Assembly (NCBI GenBank): GCA_020636675.1
Contig: JACJXK010000024.1
Location: 1-37,132 of the forward strand
DNA length: 37,132 nucleotides
DNA from: Prevotellaceae bacterium
Lineage (GTDB): Bacteria; Bacteroidota; Bacteroidia; Bacteroidales; Paludibacteraceae
Direction: 5' to 3'
This document shows, in pieces, positions 25,118 through 32,804 of the stretch. The notes beneath the pieces are model-generated. The model had not been told where the DNA came from. It ran no database searches and saw only the letters and a list, made by a program, of their open reading frames with translations. Made by a program: the position numbers and the translations under genes. How positions within the stretch are numbered: the first letter of the stretch is position 1; the number at the start of each line of letters is the position of its first letter.

Positions 25118-25156
25118 AAGGATAATCTCACAATTAATGTGTGATTATCCTTTTTT
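25118..25156 (+). terminator. Rho-independent terminator after DUF1573 gene
   Basis: A 13-base stem with one mismatch (25120-25132 with 25138-25150) and five-base loop is followed by six thymines. It separates this gene from meaB. Confidence 0.85.
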
Positions 25157-25208
25157 CGTTGATTCTGATTATTAATCGGTTTTGTTGTTTATATGAGGGT
25201 TAAAGCAA

Positions 25209-26309
25209 ATGGTGCATCCTGAAAATAGTGCGGCATATAAGGGTCTGATGGTGAATGACGGGGTTTCTTCGCCGCCATCAGTCAGCCCATATTTAAAGCG
25301 AGGAACGAGGGTTCAACGTCGGGCGTTTTCCGTGTCGGAGTATGTGGAAGGCATACGGAAAGGAGATGTGTCAATGTTGAGCCAGGCCGTTACATTGATA
25401 GAAAGCGTATTGCCCGAGCATCAGGAGTTGGCACAGTCCATAGTGGAAAAATGCCTGCCCTATGCGGGTAACTCTATCCGGGTGGGCATAACGGGTGTCC
25501 CGGGTGCAGGGAAGAGCACATTTATCGAGTCATTGGGTATGTTGGTCGTGGATCGAGGTAGCCGGTTGGCTGTGCTGGCGATTGATCCGAGTAGCGAAAT
25601 GTCAAAAGGCAGTATTTTGGGAGATAAGACGCGGATGGAGAACCTTTCCGCCTCAGATAAGGCATTTATTCGCCCTTCTCCCTCTGCTTGTTCGTTAGGA
25701 GGCGTGGCTCGGAAGACAAGGGAGAGCATCGTTTTATGCGAGGCGGCCGGGTTTGATACGATATTTGTGGAGACGGTCGGTGTAGGACAGTCGGAGACAG
25801 CCGTCCATTCCATGGTAGACTTTTTCCTTTTGGTGCAGGTTACGGGTACGGGCGATGAATTGCAGGGAATAAAACGTGGCATCATGGAGATGGTGGATGG
25901 CATTGTGGTGAATAAGGCAGATGGCGCCAATCTGGAGAGGGCGAAGGTGGCTCGCGTCCAGATACAGAATGCTCTACGTCTTTTCCCTTGCTACGTGTCC
26001 GGATGCCAGCCCAAGGTGGAGATATGCTCTTCCTTGAATAATGACGGAGTTGATAAAGTATGGAGCATGGTGCTCGACTATTTGCAACAGGTAAAGGCGA
26101 ACGGAAGATTTGACAACAGGAGAAACGGACAGTCTAAATATTGGATGTATGAAAGTATAAACGAGCAGTTGCGGGATAGCTTTTTTCAAAACGAGGATGT
26201 CCGTAGTATGTTGCAGGAAAAGGAATCTATGGTGCTCGATAATAGACTGACCTCTTTTGCTGCTGCCAAATGTTTGATGAATGCGTATTTCGAAAAAATG
26301 AAGCGGTGA
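25209..26309 (+). CDS. meaB: methylmalonyl-CoA mutase-associated GTPase MeaB
   Basis: MeaB is a G3E-type GTPase that loads and protects adenosylcobalamin in methylmalonyl-CoA mutase, used by Bacteroidales for propionate and succinate interconversion. The 366-residue protein has P-loop GVPGAGKST (96-104) and AVLAIDPSS (121-129). The switch segment is VETVGVGQSE (188-197), and the base-specificity motif is NKAD (235-238). The N-terminus is about 30 residues longer than the core and looks unstructured, so a later start is possible. The mutase genes are not in the window. A short stem and T-run just after the stop may act as a weak terminator. Confidence 0.93.
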   Translation: MVHPENSAAYKGLMVNDGVSSPPSVSPYLKRGTRVQRRAFSVSEYVEGIRKGDVSMLSQAVTLIESVLPEHQELAQSIVEKCLPYAGNSIRVGITGVPGAGKSTFIESLGMLVVDRGSRLAVLAIDPSSEMSKGSILGDKTRMENLSASDKAFIRPSPSACSLGGVARKTRESIVLCEAAGFDTIFVETVGVGQSETAVHSMVDFFLLVQVTGTGDELQGIKRGIMEMVDGIVVNKADGANLERAKVARVQIQNALRLFPCYVSGCQPKVEICSSLNNDGVDKVWSMVLDYLQQVKANGRFDNRRNGQSKYWMYESINEQLRDSFFQNEDVRSMLQEKESMVLDNRLTSFAAAKCLMNAYFEKMKR

Positions 26310-26359
26310 AAGCCGTTTTTTTTTCTCTCTTGAATAAATGAATTAAGGAAAGGTATGAT

Positions 26360-27496
26360 ATGGTTGGAATAATGAAGACTTATGAAATGAAAAGGAATAG
26401 GCTTTTTGCTTATTGCTGTGTCTTGTTGTTTTTCACATTGCTGGCTTCTTGTAAGGGTAAGGATTCTTATGTGATTCATGGCGATCTGCGCTGTGTGAAT
26501 GCGTCTAAGGTCTATTTGCTGAAACAGAATGAATTGGGAGAGATGGTCGCGATAGACAGTTCCCGTGTCAATGGCGGCGAGTTTAAGTTTCATGGTAAGG
26601 TGGACTACCCGACGATGATGTATGTCCAAGTGGGCAAGCGTAGGCCTATTGATGTGTTTGTTGAAAATCAGAGGATTTTGATGACGGGTTCCATCCTCCT
26701 GCCGGACGAGATAGTGGTGGAAGGTTCTAAGTCGCATGCTGATTTTTCTTATCTGCAGAAAGAGATGCTAAAGCTCAAAGGCGAGAGCAATTCGTTGCTG
26801 ATAGAGATGACCAATGCCAAAAAGCAAAATGATTATTCGGAACTGAAGAGACTGAAGACCCAGTATAACCACATTACGGATACGCTGTTGGTGCTGACCA
26901 ATCAGTTTGTGGTCAATAACCCAACCTCTGTAGGTGCGGCTTATTTCGTTTGTATGCTTGTCCAGTATTTTGATATAAATAAATTGAGGGATATTATTCA
27001 GGCGTTCGATCTGTCCATCTCCGGTTCTGAGTATGTGAAGTTCCTGAATGAGGAGCTTATGCTGAACCAAAAGCTTAGTATGGAGACTCCTGCGCCTTAT
27101 TTCAAAATCCCCACTTCCAATGGCGACAGCATCTCGTTGTCCGACTATGCGGGTGAGTATCTCTTTATTGATTTTTGGGCTTCCTGGTGTAAGCCTTGTG
27201 AAGAACGTAGGGAACGTTTGTTTAAGGCTTATCAGAAATATAAGAGGTCTGGATTTAATATCTTGTCTGTCTCGTTGGACAAGGATGAGGAGTTGTGGAG
27301 AAAAGCCTTGTCTTTGCACTCTTATGGATGGGTGGAGGCTTCTGATCTTCTGTATTGGGAGAGCCCTGTCTCTAAGGTCTTCAGGGTTCAGAAGATTCCT
27401 TATGGGGTGTTGATTAATCCGGAGGGAAAAATAGAGGCGATTAATCCCAGACGTTATATCTTTGATGCCAAATTGGTCAATATATTTGGTTATTGA
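26360..27496 (+). CDS. TlpA-like thioredoxin lipoprotein with DUF4369-type N-domain
   Basis: A membrane-anchored thiol-disulfide oxidoreductase facing the periplasm. The lipobox is LLASC. A beta-rich N-terminal domain (about 35-125, SYVIHGDLRC) fits DUF4369, and a helical linker covers about 130-235. The thioredoxin-like domain (240-378) has the active site WASWCKPCE (C277, C280 counted from the first ATG) and a cis-proline in QKIPYGVLI. The ATG at 26387 gives the more usual 22-residue signal (MKRNRLFAYCC...) and may be the true start. It is the first gene of a three-gene set with a CcdA-like permease and a DUF1573 protein, which suggests a dedicated periplasmic redox relay. Confidence 0.88.
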   Translation: MVGIMKTYEMKRNRLFAYCCVLLFFTLLASCKGKDSYVIHGDLRCVNASKVYLLKQNELGEMVAIDSSRVNGGEFKFHGKVDYPTMMYVQVGKRRPIDVFVENQRILMTGSILLPDEIVVEGSKSHADFSYLQKEMLKLKGESNSLLIEMTNAKKQNDYSELKRLKTQYNHITDTLLVLTNQFVVNNPTSVGAAYFVCMLVQYFDINKLRDIIQAFDLSISGSEYVKFLNEELMLNQKLSMETPAPYFKIPTSNGDSISLSDYAGEYLFIDFWASWCKPCEERRERLFKAYQKYKRSGFNILSVSLDKDEELWRKALSLHSYGWVEASDLLYWESPVSKVFRVQKIPYGVLINPEGKIEAINPRRYIFDAKLVNIFGY

Positions 27497-27535
27497 TAGT
27501 TTTAGTTTAAAGTTTGTTTTATTCATTTTATTTAT

Positions 27536-28240
27536 ATGGAAGAAATTTTGAGTGTTGTGATGGGGAAGGATATTCCTTTGTTCGCCTCCTTTCTGATGGG
27601 GTTGGTTGTCTCAATCAGTCCATGCACGCTGGCTGCCAATGTCTCTGCGGTGACTTATCTCACTAAGGATGGGAAAAACGGAAGGAGAGGTATGTTCTGG
27701 AGAGGTTTTGTTTATACTTTAGGGCGTACCGTCGCCTATACCTTGCTGGGTGTTCTGTTGGTTCATTTTGCGAGCGGGATAAAGATTGGCGAGGTGTTCC
27801 AACGCTCGTTGGGTATGGTGGCCGGACCAATGTTCATCGTCATCGGTCTGCTGATGCTCGACATCATTCATATACATGGGTTGGCCGACAAATGTTTGGC
27901 AAAGTTGAATTTTGCCAATATGAACAGATCCTATTGGGGGGCTTTCCTTCTTGGTTTCCTTTTGGCGTTTGCCTTTTGTCCTTATTGCGCAGGCATATAT
28001 TTTTGTGCTATGATGCCGTTGGCTGTTTCTGTCCCTTATGGAGTGGTGTTGCCTTTGCTTTTCGCTTTTGGTGCGGCAATCCCTGTTATGGCTATGAGCT
28101 GGATTTTGGCTTTCAGTATGAATGGCTTGTCTGGGATGTACGACCGTTTTGCTAAGTTTGAGCTTTGGTTCCGTCGCATCTTGGCGGTGTTGTTCATTGT
28201 CTCCGGTGTCTTGTTCGTGATGGAGTATTATTTTGAATAG
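27536..28240 (+). CDS. CcdA/DsbD-type membrane thiol electron transporter
   Basis: A 234-residue membrane protein with about six hydrophobic segments. Two cysteines sit where this superfamily has its redox pair: SISPCTLAAN (C30) in the first helix and AFCPYCAGIYF (C148, C151) in the fourth. Members pass electrons from cytoplasmic thioredoxin across the membrane to periplasmic thioredoxin-like partners. The SPCxLAxN and FCPY patterns also recall the ArsG-like permease branch, so an exporter role cannot be excluded. It lies 39 bases after the TlpA-like gene and 11 bases before the DUF1573 gene, strong support for a shared pathway. Confidence 0.85.
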   Translation: MEEILSVVMGKDIPLFASFLMGLVVSISPCTLAANVSAVTYLTKDGKNGRRGMFWRGFVYTLGRTVAYTLLGVLLVHFASGIKIGEVFQRSLGMVAGPMFIVIGLLMLDIIHIHGLADKCLAKLNFANMNRSYWGAFLLGFLLAFAFCPYCAGIYFCAMMPLAVSVPYGVVLPLLFAFGAAIPVMAMSWILAFSMNGLSGMYDRFAKFELWFRRILAVLFIVSGVLFVMEYYFE

Positions 28241-28251
28241 GAGGTGGTTTT

Positions 28252-28632
28252 ATGGAACGATTTTTCCTTTGTTTTATCGTTGTTTTTCTTCCTTCGTTTT
28301 CTTTTGCCGGAGGTGAAATTTCATTTGAGACGTCGGAGTTCGACTTCGAAGAAGTTTGTTTGGGGGCTCCTGTCCATCATGATTTCGTTTTCAGAAATGT
28401 AGGCGAGGAGCCTTTGGTCGTAAAAGATGTACGTTCATCGTGCGGATGTGTTTATGCGGCATGGACGGCATCTCCTGTGGCGGTGGGTGATACAGGCTCT
28501 GTCCGTGTTTATTATAAGAATAATGTTAGCGGAACGTTCCATAAGACGGTAAAGGTCATATCCAACTCGTCCCGACCTAATAGGAAGTTGCCGTTGGTGA
28601 TAAAGGGGGAGAGTGTCAGAAAGAAGAGGTGA
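28252..28632 (+). CDS. exported single-domain DUF1573 protein
   Basis: 126 residues with a signal peptide (1-19, ending SFSFA) and one DUF1573 domain (FVFRNVGEEPLVVKDVRSSC). The SCGC motif is at C64 and C66. A further cysteine is present at 36. It follows the CcdA-like gene by 11 bases, so it is almost certainly co-transcribed. The linkage of a CxC protein with a thioredoxin and an electron carrier is suggestive: it could be the substrate of the relay. No enzymatic motif is visible. Confidence 0.85.
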   Translation: MERFFLCFIVVFLPSFSFAGGEISFETSEFDFEEVCLGAPVHHDFVFRNVGEEPLVVKDVRSSCGCVYAAWTASPVAVGDTGSVRVYYKNNVSGTFHKTVKVISNSSRPNRKLPLVIKGESVRKKR

Positions 28633-28669
28633 TTCTCTCCTTTCTTTGATGAGCTGGAAAATTCTGCTG

Positions 28670-29752
28670 TTACTCTTTTATTTTTGCTAGCAACGTTTGC
28701 TCTTCGTTTTCCCAATTGAAGTGTTCGCATGCTTTTTCATATCTCGCATGGTCGATGGGTTGAACCAATATTTTCCGTATCGTTTCGGCAAGGAATGTTG
28801 GCTCGTAATGGCTGATGAGTGTTCCTGTTCCGTAAGTGTTCAGTATGTTGGCTATCTCCGGAAAGTCGGTGGCTAGTAACGGAACGTGGTTTTGCATATA
28901 GTCGAAAACCCTGTTTGGCAGCGAGTAGAAATAGCTTAGTCCTTGATTTTTCAGTAGGCAGACGCCTAAATCCGCGCTCCGTGTATATTGGGATAATTCG
29001 GAAAATGGTATATGACCTAAGAAAATCACTTTGTCCGTCAGTTGCATCTCTTCCACCTTCTTTGTCATGTCATTGTAGATGTCGCCATCGCCGATGATGA
29101 CAAACACGGCATTGTCTATCATTGGCATGGCATCGATGATCCACTCGATGCCTCGTCCTACGTTGACGGCTCCTTGATAGAGTATGATCTTCTTGTCTCC
29201 GTATTTGAGTTTGTCTGTGCGGCCTTTGTATGTTTGTCTGTTGGGTATGTTCCTGACCACGCCTAACTTCATTCCGTATCTCCTTTTGTAGTGTTCTGCG
29301 ATGGATTGGCAGACGGTGTATCCGTGTGTTATGTGCGGAAAGAGCATGTCTTCGATGCCTGTCCATACCTTTTTGACGAATTTTCGGTTTGTCACTTCCG
29401 GTACTTCCGGAAACAGCTCATGCAGGTCTACCACCAATTTCTTCCTCTTTATCTTACTGACCAGAAAGTTGGGTAATATGGTGTCGGTATCGTTGGCCAA
29501 AAGGATGTCGGCATTCGAAAAGAGAAGGACAAAGAATAGTTTGATGTTGAATTCTCCATAAAACAGGAATCCTTTTTTAAAAAAGACGTGTATCCGTTTT
29601 ATCTTGTAGGTAGGAGAGAATGCATGGCATTCTTTGTTGCGTGAGCCTATGACCATAACTTCCTGCCCCTGCAGGAGTAATGATGTTGCCACTTTGTTGA
29701 CCCGTTGGTCAGACTCTAGATTGTTGATTACGGAGAGAATTATCTTTGCCAT
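28670..29752 (-). CDS. glycosyltransferase family 4-type protein
   Basis: A 360-residue GT-B glycosyltransferase. The N-terminal domain begins KIILSVINNLESDQRVNK. The C-terminal donor-binding domain has ILYQGAVNVGRGIEWIIDAM and VFVIIGDGD. The late motif SYFYSLPNRVFDYMQNHVPL corresponds to the ExxPxxxxE-like sugar-nucleotide site, here with SLPNRVFDYM. No signal or membrane segment is seen, so it would act at the cytoplasmic face. It stands alone, convergent with the DUF1573 gene, without other polysaccharide genes nearby. The acceptor is unknown. Confidence 0.85.
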   Translation of the reverse strand: MAKIILSVINNLESDQRVNKVATSLLLQGQEVMVIGSRNKECHAFSPTYKIKRIHVFFKKGFLFYGEFNIKLFFVLLFSNADILLANDTDTILPNFLVSKIKRKKLVVDLHELFPEVPEVTNRKFVKKVWTGIEDMLFPHITHGYTVCQSIAEHYKRRYGMKLGVVRNIPNRQTYKGRTDKLKYGDKKIILYQGAVNVGRGIEWIIDAMPMIDNAVFVIIGDGDIYNDMTKKVEEMQLTDKVIFLGHIPFSELSQYTRSADLGVCLLKNQGLSYFYSLPNRVFDYMQNHVPLLATDFPEIANILNTYGTGTLISHYEPTFLAETIRKILVQPIDHARYEKACEHFNWENEEQTLLAKIKE

Positions 29753-30245
29753 TTCAAAATTCTTCTTGACGATAAAAAAAAACGAAATCTACATGGTATA
29801 TGACAATGTCGCTAATCAGATCAGTTGCCGTTGTGTTTTCACGGAACAGTTTATTCCGATAGGCAATTTTCAAAAGAGCTCGGAACATGGAGCAGTAACC
29901 AACAGCCGAGTTGAGCGATACGTTGTGCTTTTTTGTGCTTTGCCTGTTTGGATGTGAGCAGATATACCCTGAATCGTTTACTCAAATCAACATTGACTTC
30001 ACCAAAGGAGCATTTGCCGATGCATTCTATTCACATTCTTAGTTTTCAGCACTTTGCATCTTAAAAGGTACGGCAATCTAATTTCTTTTATTTTCAAAAG
30101 CAGTTGAAAACTCATGGTGTTGAATATCAACGTATTGTAACTTTCGCTCGTACCTCGGCTTTTGAGGTTGCCTTTTTGCCCTGAAACTCTTGGCACAAAG
30201 GTACGAAAAAACAAGTAGAAACGAACAGAATCAAGATGGTATTAA
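29753..30245. other. intergenic region with a minus-strand -7 box and no clear gene
   Basis: About 490 bases of mixed composition. The minus strand has TACCTTTG at 30203-30196, a perfect -7 box. The 71-codon frame behind it (29999-30214) opens upstream of that box, with later in-frame methionines, and has no recognised family. The plus strand has only broken frames. I regard most of this as decayed accessory sequence between the glycosyltransferase and the defence-type operon. Confidence 0.4.
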
Positions 30246-30289
30246 CTTGTTCGGTTTCGAGAATTAGCTTGTTCGGTACTTGTACGGTG
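30246..30289 (-). repeat. 11-base tandem array, intergenic copy
   Basis: Four units of exactly 11 bases. On the plus strand they are CTTGTTCGGTT, a degenerate unit, CTTGTTCGGTA and CTTGTACGGTG. The order of a good unit, a degenerate unit and then good units is the same as in the fic array at 33059-33113. One minus-strand frame reads VQVPNKLILETEQVN, close to the fic linker EQVPNKSTIETEQAN. It is therefore a relic of the same linker. Confidence 0.75.
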
Positions 30290-30407
30290 TACTATTAATT
30301 ATTGATAGTTCGCAATGCACATACAGCAATACATCGTTTGAAATTGCATACACTTTAATCTTCTTGTTCGTAATAGTATGGAATCTTATTGATATTTTTT
30401 CTGCCAT
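30264..30407 (-). CDS. small ORF ending inside the 11-base array
   Basis: A 47-codon frame, MAEKISIRFHTITNKK..., begins eight bases past the AlbA_2/AAA_4 stop. It ends in YKYRTS within the intergenic array, whose other frame continues open for about 60 codons. No family is recognised. It may be the front of a gene put out of frame by a change in repeat number, or chance. Low confidence. Confidence 0.25.
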   Translation of the reverse strand: MAEKISIRFHTITNKKIKVYAISNDVLLYVHCELSIINSTPYKYRTS

Positions 30408-30415
30408 ATCTTTTA

Positions 30416-31877
30416 TTATTTATGATTACGCTTCCACTCCAATGCCTTCTCTGTCAGGCGATATTGCTGCTTTGGATGATTAGGTTGCTCCGGATATTTG
30501 CTTTCTATTGCACCTTCCTTTATTGCTATTAATAGATAGTTCTCTCGAAAATGTTTTCTATCTTGAAGTTGAACCAATTTCATCATACTCGATCTGTCAA
30601 TAAATTGGTCATCCACAACCTTTATTAATTCTTCTACTTGGGGGGTACTTGGGGTGTACTTGAGGGGTACTTGGGGGGTACTTGGGGTTACTTGAATACT
30701 ATTAGCTGTTATTGATCGTTTGAACGTTACGATAACAAAGCCTCCCTGAATAGTCCATATAGGGGTTTCTACGTTCTGATCTTTGCAAGCGTCCATAATA
30801 CGACCTGCACCAGATCCCCAGTTCTCTAGGAATGTAGTTTTGAAAAGCACATCGGCTATAATAGGGTTATATGGATAAGATATATGTGGTTGTTTTATGG
30901 TTTCAGTAGTAAGCTGTGGTGGCAAGACACCCGGACTCTCTATCTCAATGCGGTCATCATAGATAGCTATGCCGATAGTCAAATTATATTTCTCATATTG
31001 GCGATGACAAAGCGCATTGATAAGAGCTTCACGTAATGCTTCGGCTGGAACTTCCAAATGTTCTTCACGCACAAAGCCAACAATATCCCCACTAAGAGAA
31101 AGATGTTTAAAGAAAAACGACATACCGGCATCTAGCAAATCGAAGAAATTACCTTCGGCACGCTGATTATCAATAAATGAGTTCTTATCAGTACCACGGA
31201 AGCGAGCCATGCGCAAACGAAACTGCGTATAGCCATAGATGCTCTTGCCGAATAATGTGGCAGCGGCATTGTTTGGTTCTCCATCGGTAAGTAATTGCAA
31301 TTTATCGAGAACCTTTTCAAATGGTTCTGTCATAGCTGATGCAACCATACGACCACGTTCCACCCCCAACCGAATAGCACCGCGTACACGTTCCTCATTC
31401 AAATCACTTATCGTGACTCGTTCTGCCTTCTGTCGCTCCCAAGCATAGGATTGTGGCTTATTAGCACGAATACGTTCTTCAAACATATCACGAGGCATCA
31501 ACTTTGTCGTACTTTCTACTTTATAATATGGACGGCTATCGTAAGTGTATGGTTGATGTCCCCATACAAATGTCTCAAATGGCGATAACTTGATTGCCAG
31601 GACGTTCAGGAATATCAATATATTCAACCTTAACATTCACCGCAGGCTCAATGGCTGTGAGATATTGAGCAATCTCACGTTGCGTATTATCAGTAACCTC
31701 TTGGCCGAGAATCTTCAACGACGTAGGAGCAATGCCAATAATAAGCCAACCACCATCAGTGTTCAAGAAAGCGCAAGCCGTGTGCATTCCATCTTTCAGT
31801 TCGCCTGTAGTCTTTTTAAGTTCCAACTGGCGATGCTCGTCTTTGTATATGAGTTGCTGTATATCTTTGAGTGTCAT
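30416..31877 (-). pseudogene. frameshifted AlbA_2/AAA_4-type ATP-binding regulator
   Basis: Two overlapping frames make one gene. The first (31877-31575) encodes an AlbA_2 (Schlafen-like) domain: DEHRQLELKKTTGEL, FLNTDGGWLIIGI, then IPERPGNQVIAI and a stop. The second carries on as FETFVWGHQPYTYDSRPYYK and runs to 30416. It includes the GHKL-like AAA_4 region: EALREALINALCHRQY, YDDRIEIESPG, FLENWGSGAGRIMDAC. A repeat-coded linker (VTPSTPQVPLKYTPSTPQV) and a C-terminal winged-helix-like domain (HFRENYLLIA, YPEQPNHPKQQYRLT) follow. A one- or two-base shift near 31580 breaks the frame. A sequencing error or a genuine off-state are both possible. Intact relatives are about 480 residues. Confidence 0.75.
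30637..30690 (-). repeat. 11-base tandem array in AlbA_2/AAA_4 linker
   Basis: Five consecutive units on the plus strand: CTTGGGGGGTA, CTTGGGGTGTA, CTTGAGGGGTA, CTTGGGGGGTA and a 10-base CTTGGGGTTA. Because three units make 33 bases, the protein shows an 11-residue repeat (TPSTPQVPLKY). The plus strand has five runs of four or more guanines with loops of 5-9 bases, a possible G-quadruplex on the template strand. Confidence 0.9.
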
Positions 31878-31890
31878 AATTAATTACGAT

Positions 31891-32118
31891 TTATTTAGAT
31901 TGGAAGAATTCCTTTGTTGTTGGTAAATTGCGGTCGTAATCAAAAAAATACTCCGTATAGATACGGCTTAGATGCTTGCTGGTGGCAGGTATGCCCACAC
32001 CAAAAAGTAGCGACATAGCCTTCTGCGTGCACCAATTTGTCAAATTTTTTACCACGACTTGCACTTTGCCAGCATCATCGGGCATATTATTAAGGAGAAA
32101 TTGTATTTCGTTGTTCAT
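31891..32118 (-). pseudogene. RhuM-family remnant (internally deleted)
   Basis: 75 codons starting MNNEIQFLLNNMPDDAGKVQ and continuing NWCTQKAMSLLFGV and SKHLSRIYTE, the N-terminus of RhuM-type proteins (normally about 330 residues). After that it jumps to FFDYDRNLPTTKEFFQSK, which resembles a later segment of the same family. A large internal deletion and a lost C-terminus are inferred. RhuM genes are typical passengers of restriction and defence loci. Confidence 0.6.
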
Positions 32119-32127
32119 ATTGTTTTA

Positions 32128-32195
32128 TTATTTCTGATTACGTTTCCATTTCATCTCTCTCTTCGTTATGCTGTATTATTGCTTGGAAGGCAATC
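32128..32195 (-). pseudogene. relic of the shared winged-helix C-terminus
   Basis: Minus-strand codons read LPSKQ, a stop, then YSITKREMKWKRNQK and a stop at 32130-32128. This aligns with the end of the AlbA_2/AAA_4 protein (HPKQQYRLTEKALEWKRNHK), with a stop where the second glutamine should be. It is the tail of a third gene of the same module type, left between the unknown gene and the RhuM remnant. Confidence 0.55.
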
Positions 32196-32201
32196 TGTAT
32201 G

Positions 32202-32801
32202 TTATTGGTATCTATTAAATGCTTCTTTGCCTAATTGCCAAAGGTATTTATCCACATCCTTGACCGTGAACTTTTCCAATCCATAAAACATACACAAGTG
32301 ATGAATAATTTCGTAATATGAACTGTAATCTTTCAAGTCCATTTCTTTAAACTTGTAGAAATTGTCTCTGTCACGTAAATATTTCAATAATTTGTGTACG
32401 TAACTATCATAAATAGGATATATATCGGGTCTATGGTGGCTACAATACTTACTTGCAAATGAATAGAAATAGAATGGTTTCCCATTTATTACAATGTGTG
32501 CAAGGTCGCCAACCAAGGATAAGTCACCATTACTTAATCTCTCATCAATATTCTTACGGGAATAGTGTTGGGCTACATTGTGTACTTTGAAAATATTAGT
32601 GCTATAAAAGTCATTAAGAGCCGAGCATTTAATGAGAATGTTCTCAATACTCTTATTGTCTAAACATAGATTCAAGAATAATTTATCTAACGCCTTTTCT
32701 TGATTGACATAATCTTCAAGGGTACTCCATTTTTGAATATACTCATTAACCTCCTTTATGGAAGGTTTGTGTTCCTTTAATATTTCATTCTCTTTGAACA
32801 T
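32202..32801 (-). CDS. hypothetical protein in McrBC-Fic operon
   Basis: 199 residues, soluble, no signal peptide. I do not recognise a characterised family. The segment FASKYCSHHRPDIYPIYDSYV, with a following helical region, resembles the Y/FPIYDSxV pattern found in helix-hairpin-helix DNA-glycosylase-like proteins. That is only a hint. It starts three bases after the fic stop, so it belongs to the same transcript. The C-terminus (VDKYLWQLGKEAFNRY) looks intact. A role linked to the restriction or Fic genes is inferred from position only. Confidence 0.7.
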   Translation of the reverse strand: MFKENEILKEHKPSIKEVNEYIQKWSTLEDYVNQEKALDKLFLNLCLDNKSIENILIKCSALNDFYSTNIFKVHNVAQHYSRKNIDERLSNGDLSLVGDLAHIVINGKPFYFYSFASKYCSHHRPDIYPIYDSYVHKLLKYLRDRDNFYKFKEMDLKDYSSYYEIIHHLCMFYGLEKFTVKDVDKYLWQLGKEAFNRYQ

Positions 32802-32804
32802 ACG

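Noticed and set aside
29999..30214. 71-codon minus-strand frame in the intergenic gap
   Set aside because: The -7 box at 30196-30203 lies within its 5' end and no homologous family comes to mind. It could be real from a later start but cannot be supported.
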